Source: an uncultured Gemmatimonadales bacterium (GTDB lineage Bacteria; Gemmatimonadota; Gemmatimonadetes; Longimicrobiales; Gaopeijiaceae). Taken from it: a stretch of 40,191 bases of DNA. Both the position numbers and the translations under genes were made by a program. The notes under the pieces were generated by a model. The model made no database searches, was not told the DNA's origin, and saw only the letters and a list, made by a program, of their open reading frames with translations. Shown piece by piece: positions 26,417 through 33,733 of this stretch. The stretch's first letter is position 1. Every line of letters starts with the position of its first letter. Location: contig CALFPJ010000010.1 in the NCBI GenBank assembly GCA_937919655.1, positions 1-40,191 on the forward strand, given 5' to 3'.

Positions 26417-28048
26417 GAAGCCATCGTCCTCACTGATCGAGCCGATCGAGCACCGCCCATCTGGCTGGCGCACGGTCGGGTACGACACCCCGAGCTGCTC
26501 TAAATACGAGCCGTAGATGCTGGAGTCGAAGTAGTACTTCCGCATATCCTCGCGGAACTCGTCCATGATTTTCGCGTTCATCTCGATCGCGGGTTCGTCC
26601 GTTGACCGGATGAACGGCGTGTACGTCATGTCCTTCGTTTGCACGTTGTTGAAATAGTCCCAAGCTGCGGTTACTAGATCCGGGCGAACCATGAAGTCGA
26701 GCATGGTCATCGCCTGAGCCATAGCGCCCTGAGTGGCGCCCTTGTGGGCGATGGGCGTGGCCATGGCGATGGCGTTGGCCCAGTTGTGGCCCGGCAGGTT
26801 GGGAATGTTGGACGGGAACGAGAGCGTGGCGGTCGGGACGTTCCAAGACACATCCCCGATATCGTCTGCATAACCGGCTGTACGCTGCGCTTCAGTGGGG
26901 GCGGGCCGCAGAATGGAGAGTTCGGTCGGGAGGCCACTTTCGTTTCCGCCGATCTCTTTTTGCGTGGCCATCGCGAAGCGCTGGTCGTCTGCGGTCCATT
27001 CGGGCAAACCGACCCTCTCGATATTCGCATACATGGTCTCAGCGATGATCTTGTTGAAGTGCCCAGGCCAAGCAGACCCAATAATGCGGGTCTCGGCGAG
27101 CTTCGTCCCCGTCATCATCGCCGCGCCCTGCGCTACCGAGTCACCGATGGCGAAGAGGTCTCGGATCTGCGGATAGTTCTTCTCGCGGAAGTAGAACCAC
27201 ACGCTCGCTTTGGACGGCACGACGTTCGGTTGGTCACCACCGTCGTAAATCACCGAATGGGATCTGGCCTCGGTCCGAATGTGTTCGCGTCTGAAGTTCC
27301 AGCCCACCTCCATGAGGTTCGCGGCATCGGCGGCGCTCCGGCCCGCCCAGGGTGACCCTCCCGCGTGGGCTGCAAATCCATCGAAGGTGAACATCGCGGA
27401 CACGAGTCCTGTGCCCGGCGTGTTGCCCCAATTGGTACCGAGGTTACTGCCGACATGGGCGTACAGGACGATGTCCACATCCTCGAAGATCCCAGCCCGG
27501 ACGTAGTAGGCCTTGGTGCCGACGAGTTCCTCCGCGACGCCTGGCCAAATCTGGATCGTACCAGGAAGGCCCTCGCGTTCCATCAGTTCTTTCACGGCCA
27601 GCGCTGCGGTGACCTGAACCGCCATCCCGGAGTTGTGACCCTCACCATGCCCGGGGGCGCCATCGACCAAGGGCAGGTGACACGCGACGCCCGGCGTCTG
27701 TGACGCTTTGGGGATGTTATCGATGTCCGTGCCAAGCGAGATCTTCGGCTTGCCGGAGCCCCAAGTGGCGACCCAAGCCGTGGGGATTCCCGCGACACCT
27801 TCCTCGACGGTGAAGCCCTCTCGCCTGAGCAGCGCCACGAGGTAAGCCGACGTCTCGAATTCCTGGAAGCCCAACTCGCCGTAGCTGAAGATCTGGTCCA
27901 CCACATTGGCCGTGAACTTCCGCCTCGCCTCGATCGTCTGGACGAGTTGGTTCTTCCACTCGTCGATTTTGACCGCCTGGGCAGCCGCAGGCTCAGCGAA
28001 CCCCGTGACGAGGACAACGACGAGTAGAATCGAGGTGATGGACCGCAT
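26405..28048 (-). CDS. Exported M20D amidohydrolase (AbgB-like)
   Basis: 547 residues from ATG 28048 (GAGGAAG upstream; signal peptide 1-24, cut after AAAQA). M20D landmarks: the substrate-pocket GTDIDNIP (about 100), GHGEGHNSGM (about 132, corresponding to the usual GHDxH region), the catalytic glutamate pair in GVAEELVGTKAYY (about 175), YAHVG, and FAAHAGGSPWAGRSAADA for the dimerisation/lid domain. The family removes acyl groups from p-aminobenzoyl-glutamate, indole-acetyl or other N-acyl amino acids. Where canonical members have H-x-C-G-H-D, this one reads G-H-G-E-G-H, so metal ligands should be checked. Substrate unknown; exported, so it may scavenge extracellular amides. Confidence 0.85.
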   Translation of the reverse strand: MRSITSILLVVVLVTGFAEPAAAQAVKIDEWKNQLVQTIEARRKFTANVVDQIFSYGELGFQEFETSAYLVALLRREGFTVEEGVAGIPTAWVATWGSGKPKISLGTDIDNIPKASQTPGVACHLPLVDGAPGHGEGHNSGMAVQVTAALAVKELMEREGLPGTIQIWPGVAEELVGTKAYYVRAGIFEDVDIVLYAHVGSNLGTNWGNTPGTGLVSAMFTFDGFAAHAGGSPWAGRSAADAANLMEVGWNFRREHIRTEARSHSVIYDGGDQPNVVPSKASVWFYFREKNYPQIRDLFAIGDSVAQGAAMMTGTKLAETRIIGSAWPGHFNKIIAETMYANIERVGLPEWTADDQRFAMATQKEIGGNESGLPTELSILRPAPTEAQRTAGYADDIGDVSWNVPTATLSFPSNIPNLPGHNWANAIAMATPIAHKGATQGAMAQAMTMLDFMVRPDLVTAAWDYFNNVQTKDMTYTPFIRSTDEPAIEMNAKIMDEFREDMRKYYFDSSIYGSYLEQLGVSYPTVRQPDGRCSIGSISEDDGFGGR

Positions 28049-28127
28049 GAACTTCCTCTCCGAAAAGGCATGACCTACGCCCAACATGCAGGTTGATCGC
28101 CGGCTCGGCGAGGGGACGCAGGTCAGA

Positions 28128-28592
28128 TCAGCGACTCGCCGTCCACGTCCCGCTGACGGCAACGTCCCCGAGGTTGAAGGACTCTACTACCAAGCTCCCC
28201 TGGAACACCCCATTGAACTGAGAGCCTGTGAGCGGTCCGCTAAAGGTGAGCGACGGCCCGCTGCGCTCCTGTAGGTTGAAGATCACGCTCGCGGGCCGCG
28301 CATTGCCGCTGAGGATGAACTCTCCAGTCTCGGTGGCCGGCCAATCTACGCCGCTCTGTGAGCACAACACCGACCCGGCAGTCGCACTTCCGGAGAGGAA
28401 CGAGCTGTCCTGGACGACATTGAGCGTTAGGCCAGTCACTACACAAACGACGTCTTCAGGTTGATAGATAAAGTCAGCCCTTAGGTGCCACGCGCCTGCA
28501 AAGTCGACCACCACTTCGGGGGCCTTGTCCCCACCGCACGCGATCGCGGCAAGCGTCAATGCAGGAAGTAGGAAGCGAAGTCGGCACATCAT
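28128..28592 (-). CDS. Small lipoprotein, unknown
   Basis: About 154 residues from the tandem ATGATG at 28589-28592 with AGGAG upstream. The lipobox reads AIAC in LTLAAIACGG. The mature part is beta-rich and begins VVVDFAGAWHLRADF, with two cysteines (VVCVVTG and VLCSQSG) likely disulfide-bonded. The fold resembles small secreted beta-barrel lipoproteins with repeated 'GxW...F' strands, but no named family is recognised. The start overlaps the stop of the amidohydrolase remnant at 28589-28591, which suggests it was once translationally coupled to that enzyme. Confidence 0.65.
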   Translation of the reverse strand: MMCRLRFLLPALTLAAIACGGDKAPEVVVDFAGAWHLRADFIYQPEDVVCVVTGLTLNVVQDSSFLSGSATAGSVLCSQSGVDWPATETGEFILSGNARPASVIFNLQERSGPSLTFSGPLTGSQFNGVFQGSLVVESFNLGDVAVSGTWTASR

Positions 28593-28976
28593 CGGGCGTC
28601 TCCTAGAGTTCGTGCGTATACGACCCGGCACTCAAACACCGTCAGATCCACTCGCACCTCTGAGATTCTCTGGGGAGCACTGGCCAGTAGGTTCTTATCT
28701 ACGACGATCAGGTCGGCGCTTTTCTCAACAGTGATCAATCCGGTCTCACTCTCGAGGTCCGCCGCCTGAGCACCGGCGAGCGTCTAGCCGCGCAACATGG
28801 CCTCAATGTCTACGCGTTGACGCCAAGATACTCCCTCGTCAACAACCGATCAGTGTCTTGAAGGGAAGATACGTCGGAACGCCTGCGGATGCCTCCGAAG
28901 GCCTCGCCGCTGAGAATCCAAGTAGCGTGAATGCGGCGAGCGCCCCAATGAAGATCCGATCGGCCCTTTCCGACAT
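28589..28976 (-). pseudogene. Ghost of an exported amidohydrolase (N- and C-terminal ends only)
   Basis: At 28976 an ATG with a GGGGAGG ribosome site starts about 45 codons with a signal peptide (MSERADRIFIGALAAFTLLG...), stopping near 28840. After a short gap with a TAG at 28784-28786, another frame resumes as the C-terminal end of a YtcJ-type amidohydrolase: ADLESETGLITVEKSADLIVVDKNL...RISEVRV...TVFECRVVY, ending in the TGA at 28589. The whole catalytic barrel, several hundred codons, is missing. This is internal deletion of a gene that was coupled to the lipoprotein downstream. Confidence 0.65.
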
Positions 28977-29104
28977 CTTGTCGCCTCCCCTGCACCAAAT
29001 GGCCATGGGGGCTCTCTAGGACGTCAGCCGTGAGGCTAGATTGCACACGTTCTTGCCGTGTAAAGGGCAAGCGCCATGCCCCGTTCGCCGATATACTTTT
29101 CTCA

Positions 29105-29434
29105 ATGACCAAACTGACCTCGAAACAGCGCGCCTTCCTTCGCAAACTGGCGCATCGATTGAAACCCCTCGTCCATATTGGGACAGGCGGTGTCACCGGC
29201 GCATTGGTGAATTCCGTCGTGGAAGCCCTCAATACTCGGGAACTCATCAAGGTGAAGATCCTCGAGACGGCGCCTGAGAATGCCAAAAAGACCGCCGAGC
29301 AGCTCACGAGCGCCATACCCGACACCCATGTGGCGCAGACCATCGGGCGGACCATCGTCCTGTACCGTGAGCACCCGGAAAAGCCTGAGATCAAGCTTCC
29401 CAAGGCCGGAGCGGACGCCGGCGGCAGCCGCTAA
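29105..29434 (+). CDS. yhbY: YhbY family RNA-binding protein (CRM domain)
   Basis: 109 residues from ATG 29105. The body is one CRM/YhbY domain: LTSKQRAFLRKLAHRLKPLV, then the GxxG-like loop HIGTGGVTGALV, VNSVVEALNTRELIKVKIL and the closing strand GRTIVLYRE. The family binds RNA and in E. coli associates with pre-50S ribosome particles; assembly of the large subunit is the accepted role. A TATACT hexamer at 29092-29097 ends only seven bases before the ATG and no ribosome site is visible, so the message may be leaderless (inference). A short positively charged tail follows the domain. Confidence 0.88.
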   Translation: MTKLTSKQRAFLRKLAHRLKPLVHIGTGGVTGALVNSVVEALNTRELIKVKILETAPENAKKTAEQLTSAIPDTHVAQTIGRTIVLYREHPEKPEIKLPKAGADAGGSR

Positions 29435-29451
29435 CGCGGCCCCTCGCGCTT

Positions 29452-29730
29452 ATGTCACGCGCATTCGTCAAGGAAGACGATTCGGAGCCACCGCAGGACT
29501 TTCGGCTACCCGATGAAGACTCGCCTTATTATGCCGAGGCCGCAGCGTGGGCGCTCATCCACGGGGCAGACGGCGGGGACACGCGCAGCGCCGAAAAAGC
29601 TACCGGTTACGTGTGGGGAGAGGTGATGCTCGTGCCGCATGTAGAGAAGATCATGGCCGAGGCCGAAGAGGCGGGCCAGGACAGAGTGGCGCAGTTGGCT
29701 CGGAGGTTCTTGAGGGCTGCGCAGGGGTAG
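29452..29730 (+). CDS. Small acidic protein, unknown
   Basis: 92 residues starting ATG 29452, 17 bases after yhbY, so probably co-transcribed. It opens with MSRAFVKEDD, a beginning shared by several small hypothetical and GreA-type proteins I remember, but the rest has no GreA coiled coil. The middle ADGGDTRSAEKATGYVWGEVM and a helical C-terminus (VEKIMAEAEEAGQDRVAQLARRFLRAAQ) suggest a small helical soluble protein. Function unknown. Confidence 0.65.
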   Translation: MSRAFVKEDDSEPPQDFRLPDEDSPYYAEAAAWALIHGADGGDTRSAEKATGYVWGEVMLVPHVEKIMAEAEEAGQDRVAQLARRFLRAAQG

Positions 29731-29758
29731 GGCGTAGGCGCAGACGCGGAGGGACCGA

Positions 29759-29920
29759 GTGACCTCCGGCAACACCGGTTCGCCCAAACGCATGGACTAC
29801 ACCGTCATGGGGGACGGCGCGGACACGGGGTACTTGGGGCCGGAGTGCTGCTGCTGCGGAGCCGGGCCAGGGTGCCTTCCGATTGGGACGCACACTCACT
29901 GGCAACCCCATTCCCGATAG
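29759..29920 (+). CDS. Cys/His-rich mini-protein candidate
   Basis: A 53-residue frame from GTG 29759 with a very good GGAGGG ribosome site five bases upstream, starting 28 bases after the previous gene. The C-terminal half reads GPECCCCGAGPGCLPIG, then HTHW and PHS: five cysteines and three histidines within about 25 residues, a metal-binding-like composition. Third codon positions are strongly G/C, as in real genes here. It overlaps no other believable frame and ends before the radical SAM gene. Translation is unproven and no family is recognised. Confidence 0.45.
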   Translation: MTSGNTGSPKRMDYTVMGDGADTGYLGPECCCCGAGPGCLPIGTHTHWQPHSR

Positions 29921-29965
29921 ATTTCGGGTTCGCGATAACCGCCCAATTACACCATCACGATCGCT

Positions 29966-30835
29966 ATGCGTTACGAAGGGAAAGTCTACCGACCACCATC
30001 GGAGGGGCGGTCGTATATCCTGCAGGCCACCATCGGCTGCTCGCATAACCTGTGCACGTATTGCGACATGTATCGTGGGGTGGACTTCCGTGAGAGGGCC
30101 CTCTCGGAGGTCTTTGAGGATATCTCGGAGGCGGGTCAGCTCTATCCTGGGGTGGAGAAGGTCTTCGTCGCAGACGGAGACGCGCTCGTCATGGACGTCC
30201 CGCATTGGCTGGCGCTGCTCGGGGCTCTCAGGGAGGCCTTCCCCCACCTGAGGCAGGTCTCCTGTTACGCGACGGCCGGCAATGTTCTGGAAAAGAGCGA
30301 TGCCGAGTTGAGTGAACTCAAGGAAGCTGGCTTAGCCCTGCTCTACATCGGGCCCGAATCGGGAGACGAGGAAACTCTCCGCCGCCTCGTAAAGGGTGGG
30401 ACGTTCAAAGATCACGTCGATGCGGCGGCGAAGGCTCACACCGCCGGCTTGGAAATCAGCGTGATCACCTTGCTCGGAGCTGGCGGGGTGGACCGAAGCG
30501 TAGCGCACGCTCACGCAACGGCGCGGCTGGTTACCGAGATGGATCCCGAATACCTCGCGTCGCTGACGCTCACGATCATTCCTGGGACACCCCTACAGCG
30601 CATGGTCGACAAAGGACGCTTCGAATTACCGAACGTGGCGGGGCTGCTGACGGAACTCCGCACGATCGTCGACGAGGCGAGGCCCACGAACGCACTCTTC
30701 AGGACGAACCACGCGTCGAACTACGTCCCTGTTGGGGGCCGGCTGCCCGAGGATCGGCAACGACTGGTTGCGGCACTTGATGCCGCGTTGGCGGGGCAAA
30801 TTCCGTTGAGACCTGAGTACATGCGAGGGCTTTGA
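29966..30835 (+). CDS. Radical SAM enzyme with Cx4Cx2C cluster motif
   Basis: 289 residues from ATG 29966. The cluster motif reads GCSHNLCTYCDMY, where the three cysteines are spaced Cx4Cx2C instead of the common Cx3Cx2C. GGE-like and SAM-contact segments follow (FVADGDAL, SCYATAGNVL, LLYIGPESGDEETL) and the barrel is complete. Proteins with this CSHNxCxxC motif are widespread, small radical SAM enzymes of uncharacterised activity. No precursor peptide gene is recognised unless the Cys-rich frame just upstream (29759-29920) is one; that is speculation. The barrel ends RPEYMRGL. Confidence 0.8.
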   Translation: MRYEGKVYRPPSEGRSYILQATIGCSHNLCTYCDMYRGVDFRERALSEVFEDISEAGQLYPGVEKVFVADGDALVMDVPHWLALLGALREAFPHLRQVSCYATAGNVLEKSDAELSELKEAGLALLYIGPESGDEETLRRLVKGGTFKDHVDAAAKAHTAGLEISVITLLGAGGVDRSVAHAHATARLVTEMDPEYLASLTLTIIPGTPLQRMVDKGRFELPNVAGLLTELRTIVDEARPTNALFRTNHASNYVPVGGRLPEDRQRLVAALDAALAGQIPLRPEYMRGL

Positions 30836-30839
30836 AGGA

Positions 30840-30965
30840 CTACCGGTAGGCCGCAATCCGAACCAGCTCCACATTCCGCCTGCCCAGACGCGCTACCCAG
30901 TCCCGCACCGCGGCCCCGTCGTTCACCACCGGGAGGGGCGTCTGCACTGGGCCGCAGCAAGGCGC
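30840..30965 (-). pseudogene. Possible 3' fragment of an unidentified gene
   Basis: The frame reads PLPVVNDGAAVRDWV then ARLGRRNVELVRIAAYR and stops only 5 bases beyond the radical SAM stop, as expected for a convergent gene. The composition looks like a true C-terminus, but upstream the frame runs into the DUF2239 promoter and shows no start codon with a ribosome site. It may be a remnant or chance. Low confidence. Confidence 0.25.
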
Positions 30966-31010
30966 ACCGCTTATTAAGGCCCCCAGGCACGTCGTTTTGT
31001 CCGGGTAATA

Positions 31011-31038
31011 TTGACAAACTGTTTTACCCTGGTATAAT
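31011..31038 (+). promoter_or_regulatory. Near-ideal sigma-70 promoter with overlapping dyad
   Basis: TTGACA (31011-31016) and TATAAT (31033-31038) are both perfect consensus, separated by 16 bases. The expected transcript begins about 25 bases before the DUF2239 ATG. The arms GGGTAA (31003-31008) and TTACCC (31024-31029) are inverted and flank the -35 box, so a dimeric repressor site is likely. This is the strongest promoter-like sequence in the window. Confidence 0.8.
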
Positions 31039-31070
31039 TGCTGGACCACTGAACCAATAGGGACGGCACC

Positions 31071-31709
31071 ATGACTCAGGACCTCATCTCGGGCTGCACA
31101 GCCTTTTCTGGCCAGCGCCGCATCGCGTCTGGCTCCCTCATGCACGTCGCGCTGGCCGCCAAGACCGTCGCGGACCACGACCCTGTCACCACCATTTTGG
31201 TATTCGACAACGCGACCAGCGGGTTTGTGGAGCTAGATCTACGAGGCTCTCTCGACGACGTGCGGGAGCGTGTACTGGCTCTTCTACCCGAGCGATCGCC
31301 GGGCGCGGAGGCCACTTCACTGACCAGCGAGGCAGCTCCTCGCAAAGGCCCGGGGCGTCCTAAACTCGGGGTGGTCTCCAAGGAGGTGACTCTCCTGCCT
31401 CGGCACTGGGCTTGGCTCGGCGCTCAACGCGGGAGCGCGTCCGCCACGTTGCGCCGGCTGATCGAGCACGCTCGCCGCGAAGAGGGCGGTGCTGACCGAA
31501 AGCGCCAGTCGCAGGACTCGGCCTACCGCTTCATGTCTGCGATGCTCGGAAACGAACCCGGCTTCGAGGAGGCGACCCGTGCCTTATTCGCGGGGGATCG
31601 AGCGAAATTCTTCGAGGAGTCCGATGCGTGGCCGCTGGACCTTAAGGTGCACGCCCAGCAGATCGCAAACCGTGCGCTTCCCGACGCATCACAATCCCAA
31701 CGCGCCTAG
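31071..31709 (+). CDS. DUF2239 family protein
   Basis: 212 residues from ATG 31071, the first start after the promoter. The N-terminal half (TAFSGQRRIASGSLMHVALAA, VFDNATSGFVELDLRGS) and the central basic linker KGPGRPKLGVVSKEVTLLPRHW are typical of DUF2239, followed by a helical segment (TLRRLIEHARRE) and a compact C-terminal part (FRxMSAMLGNEPGFEEATRALFAGD). The family is uncharacterised; the GRPKLG/TLLPRHWAWL part resembles DNA-binding ribbon-helix elements and could make this a regulator (inference). It could be autoregulated through the dyad in its own promoter. Confidence 0.75.
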   Translation: MTQDLISGCTAFSGQRRIASGSLMHVALAAKTVADHDPVTTILVFDNATSGFVELDLRGSLDDVRERVLALLPERSPGAEATSLTSEAAPRKGPGRPKLGVVSKEVTLLPRHWAWLGAQRGSASATLRRLIEHARREEGGADRKRQSQDSAYRFMSAMLGNEPGFEEATRALFAGDRAKFFEESDAWPLDLKVHAQQIANRALPDASQSQRA

Positions 31710-31766
31710 CGCAGAGTCCTCTCCATCATTCAAGACCTGACAACGGGCTCCATCCCACGTCATCTA

Positions 31767-33239
31767 TTGGCGCTCGCGATCCCAATCTCGATCGGGATGG
31801 TATTCCAGGCCGCGTACTACCTGGTCGACCTCTATTTCGTGGCCCAGCTCGGCGACGCCGCGATCGCCGGCCTGGGCTCGGCAGGCAACGTGCAATTCCT
31901 TGTCATGTCGCTCACCCAGGTCCTGGGCGTCGGCACCATGGCGCTCATCGCTCACGCAGCGGGAAGGAAGGACCGCGATGACGCCAACCTGATCTTCAAC
32001 CAGAGCATCTTGTTCGCTGGGCTTTGTGCGCTGGTCACGCTTGTCGGCGGATACACGCTCGCCGACGAATACATGGGCACGATCGGCGCAGACGCGGCGA
32101 CCACCGCAGCCGGGATGGAGTACCTGTATTGGTTTCTTCCCGGACTCGGCCTCCAGTTCGCGCTTGTCGCTATGGGCTCAGCGTTGCGAGGCACCGGGAT
32201 CGTCAAGCCGACGATGATCGTACAAATCGGGACTGTCGCCCTGAATGCGGTACTCGCCCCCGTCATGATCGGAGGTTGGCTCACCGGTCACCCGTTCGGG
32301 GTGATGGGCGCGGGGCTGTCCAGCACCATCTCGATCGGTGTCGGGGTCCTCATGATGGCCGTCTACTTCCTGAAGCTTGAGCACTTCGTGGGCCTGGACA
32401 CCAAGCTATTGAAGCCGCGCCTCGACACCTGGAAGCGCATTCTGGCGATCGGCCTACCGCCCGGCGGAGAGTTCTTGGTGCTCTTCATCGTCGTAGGCGT
32501 GATGTACTGGACGATTCGCGACTTTGGTGCGGCGGCACAGGCCGGCTACGGCGTCGGCTCGCGTGTCATGCAAGCGGTTTTCCTCCCTGCGATGGCGGTA
32601 GCCTTTGCGACGGGTCCGCTGGCGGGACAGAACTTCGGAGCCGGCCGGCACGACCGCGTGCGCCAGACGTTCAAGGTCGCCGCGATATACGGGAGTCTCA
32701 TCATGCTGACGCTGACGCTCTTATGTCTGTGGCGCCCGGAACTACTCATCGCCGCCTTTACCGACGACGCTGAAGTCATCGCGATCGGGGCGGAGTTCCT
32801 GCACATCGTCTCGTGGAATTTTGTGGCGGTCGGACTCGTCTTCACGTGCTCCGGCATGTTCCAAGGCGTCGGCAACACCCTGCCCGCCCTAGCGAGCGGA
32901 GTCGCCCGCATGTCGCTCTTCATCCCATCCGCGGTGTGGATGTCGTTCCAGCCGTGGTTTGAACTGCGCCACATGTGGTACCTGTCTGTGGCGACTGTGG
33001 CGATGCAGGCTTGCTTTAGCATCTGGCTGTTGCGGCTTGAGCTTAGGAAGGCTTCGGGAGGGCACTTCCCGGGCGAACTTCAAACCACCGTGCCCCCAAA
33101 AGTGACTGGGCTGTGGCACTCCGACCATTCAGCCACCGACCCCGTGCCGCGAAGACCGTGCGTGAGGGGGGGGAATCAGACGACGCTTGCTCCGAGCGAG
33201 GCTCGAGGCTATGCCTCGGAGCGAAGAGAACGAAAATGA
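31767..33239 (+). CDS. MATE family efflux transporter, start and C-terminus abnormal
   Basis: 490 residues from TTG 31767, the first ordinary start codon after an in-frame TAG at 31707-31709. Family-like sequence (LTTGSIPRHLLALAIPI) begins about 12 codons earlier, where only ATT or CTG codons could start it. Twelve hydrophobic segments follow, with MATE landmarks LVDLYFVAQLGD, GSALRGTGIVKP and AGYGVGSRVMQ. MATE proteins export cationic drugs or metabolites by H+ or Na+ antiport. After about residue 425 the last ~65 residues are hydrophilic, non-MATE-like, and contain a G8 run and a stable hairpin, as if coding reads through what was intergenic DNA. Confidence 0.75.
   Translation: MALAIPISIGMVFQAAYYLVDLYFVAQLGDAAIAGLGSAGNVQFLVMSLTQVLGVGTMALIAHAAGRKDRDDANLIFNQSILFAGLCALVTLVGGYTLADEYMGTIGADAATTAAGMEYLYWFLPGLGLQFALVAMGSALRGTGIVKPTMIVQIGTVALNAVLAPVMIGGWLTGHPFGVMGAGLSSTISIGVGVLMMAVYFLKLEHFVGLDTKLLKPRLDTWKRILAIGLPPGGEFLVLFIVVGVMYWTIRDFGAAAQAGYGVGSRVMQAVFLPAMAVAFATGPLAGQNFGAGRHDRVRQTFKVAAIYGSLIMLTLTLLCLWRPELLIAAFTDDAEVIAIGAEFLHIVSWNFVAVGLVFTCSGMFQGVGNTLPALASGVARMSLFIPSAVWMSFQPWFELRHMWYLSVATVAMQACFSIWLLRLELRKASGGHFPGELQTTVPPKVTGLWHSDHSATDPVPRRPCVRGGNQTTLAPSEARGYASERRERK
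33189..33222. terminator. Stable hairpin inside the 3' end of the MATE frame
   Basis: GCTCCGAG (33189-33196) and CTCGGAGC (33215-33222) form a perfect 8-bp stem. The loop contains a second nested stem, CGAGGC/GCCTCG, around TAT. Position and shape suit a terminator that the MATE reading frame now crosses. No T-tract is present. Confidence 0.4.
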
Positions 33240-33356
33240 GGACCCCCGGAACAAGTAAAAGGGATTCCCGAAAAACCCAGCCAGAACGCAGCGCCCTAGC
33301 CCGGAGGGAGCGTTGCCCTGCTTCTCCAACAAACCAACCCGCGCCCCCACCCGCGT

Positions 33357-33731
33357 TTACTCCCGCGCGGAGCTCTCCAGCCAGGTCGTCTCCTCACCTG
33401 AGTTGATCGCCAAATGCGACCCTGCCGTGCCAGGTGCCGCTCCGTGCCAGTGCTCCTCGTTGGCGTCGATGACGACGATGTCGCCGTCAGACAGCGACAG
33501 CTCGACTCCGGCCCGATCGACCACCACGCAAGTTCCGCTCAGCCCGAACAGCACCTGAACGTCGTCGTGCTGGTGCCAGTGTGTACGGGCTCCCTCGTCA
33601 AAGGCGACGCGGTAGATCCGGACGGGCTGCCCGTCCTCACGGCCTAGGAGCCGCTGCATCGTGGCCGGCAGAACAAAGTTGTTTTCGTCGACCGGAGCCT
33701 CCGGCACGTCGGATTTGCGGATCACCTTCAT
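33357..33731 (-). CDS. Small cupin-domain protein
   Basis: 124 residues from ATG 33731, two bases after the stop of the AKR-RidA gene, with a GGAGG ribosome site inside that gene's end. The single cupin barrel holds metal-site motif one as RTHWHQHDD (three His, then Asp) and motif two near GDIVVIDANEEHWHGAAP. Single-domain cupins of this size act as isomerases, dioxygenases or sugar-binding proteins; the activity here is not recognised. Being last in the permease/reductase operon suggests it handles the product of that pathway (inference). Confidence 0.8.
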   Translation of the reverse strand: MKVIRKSDVPEAPVDENNFVLPATMQRLLGREDGQPVRIYRVAFDEGARTHWHQHDDVQVLFGLSGTCVVVDRAGVELSLSDGDIVVIDANEEHWHGAAPGTAGSHLAINSGEETTWLESSARE

Positions 33732-33733
33732 GG

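Noticed and set aside
33129..33350. 73-codon minus-strand frame opposite the MATE tail
   Set aside because: Low-complexity Ser/Arg-rich product with no ribosome site and no family; treated as chance.
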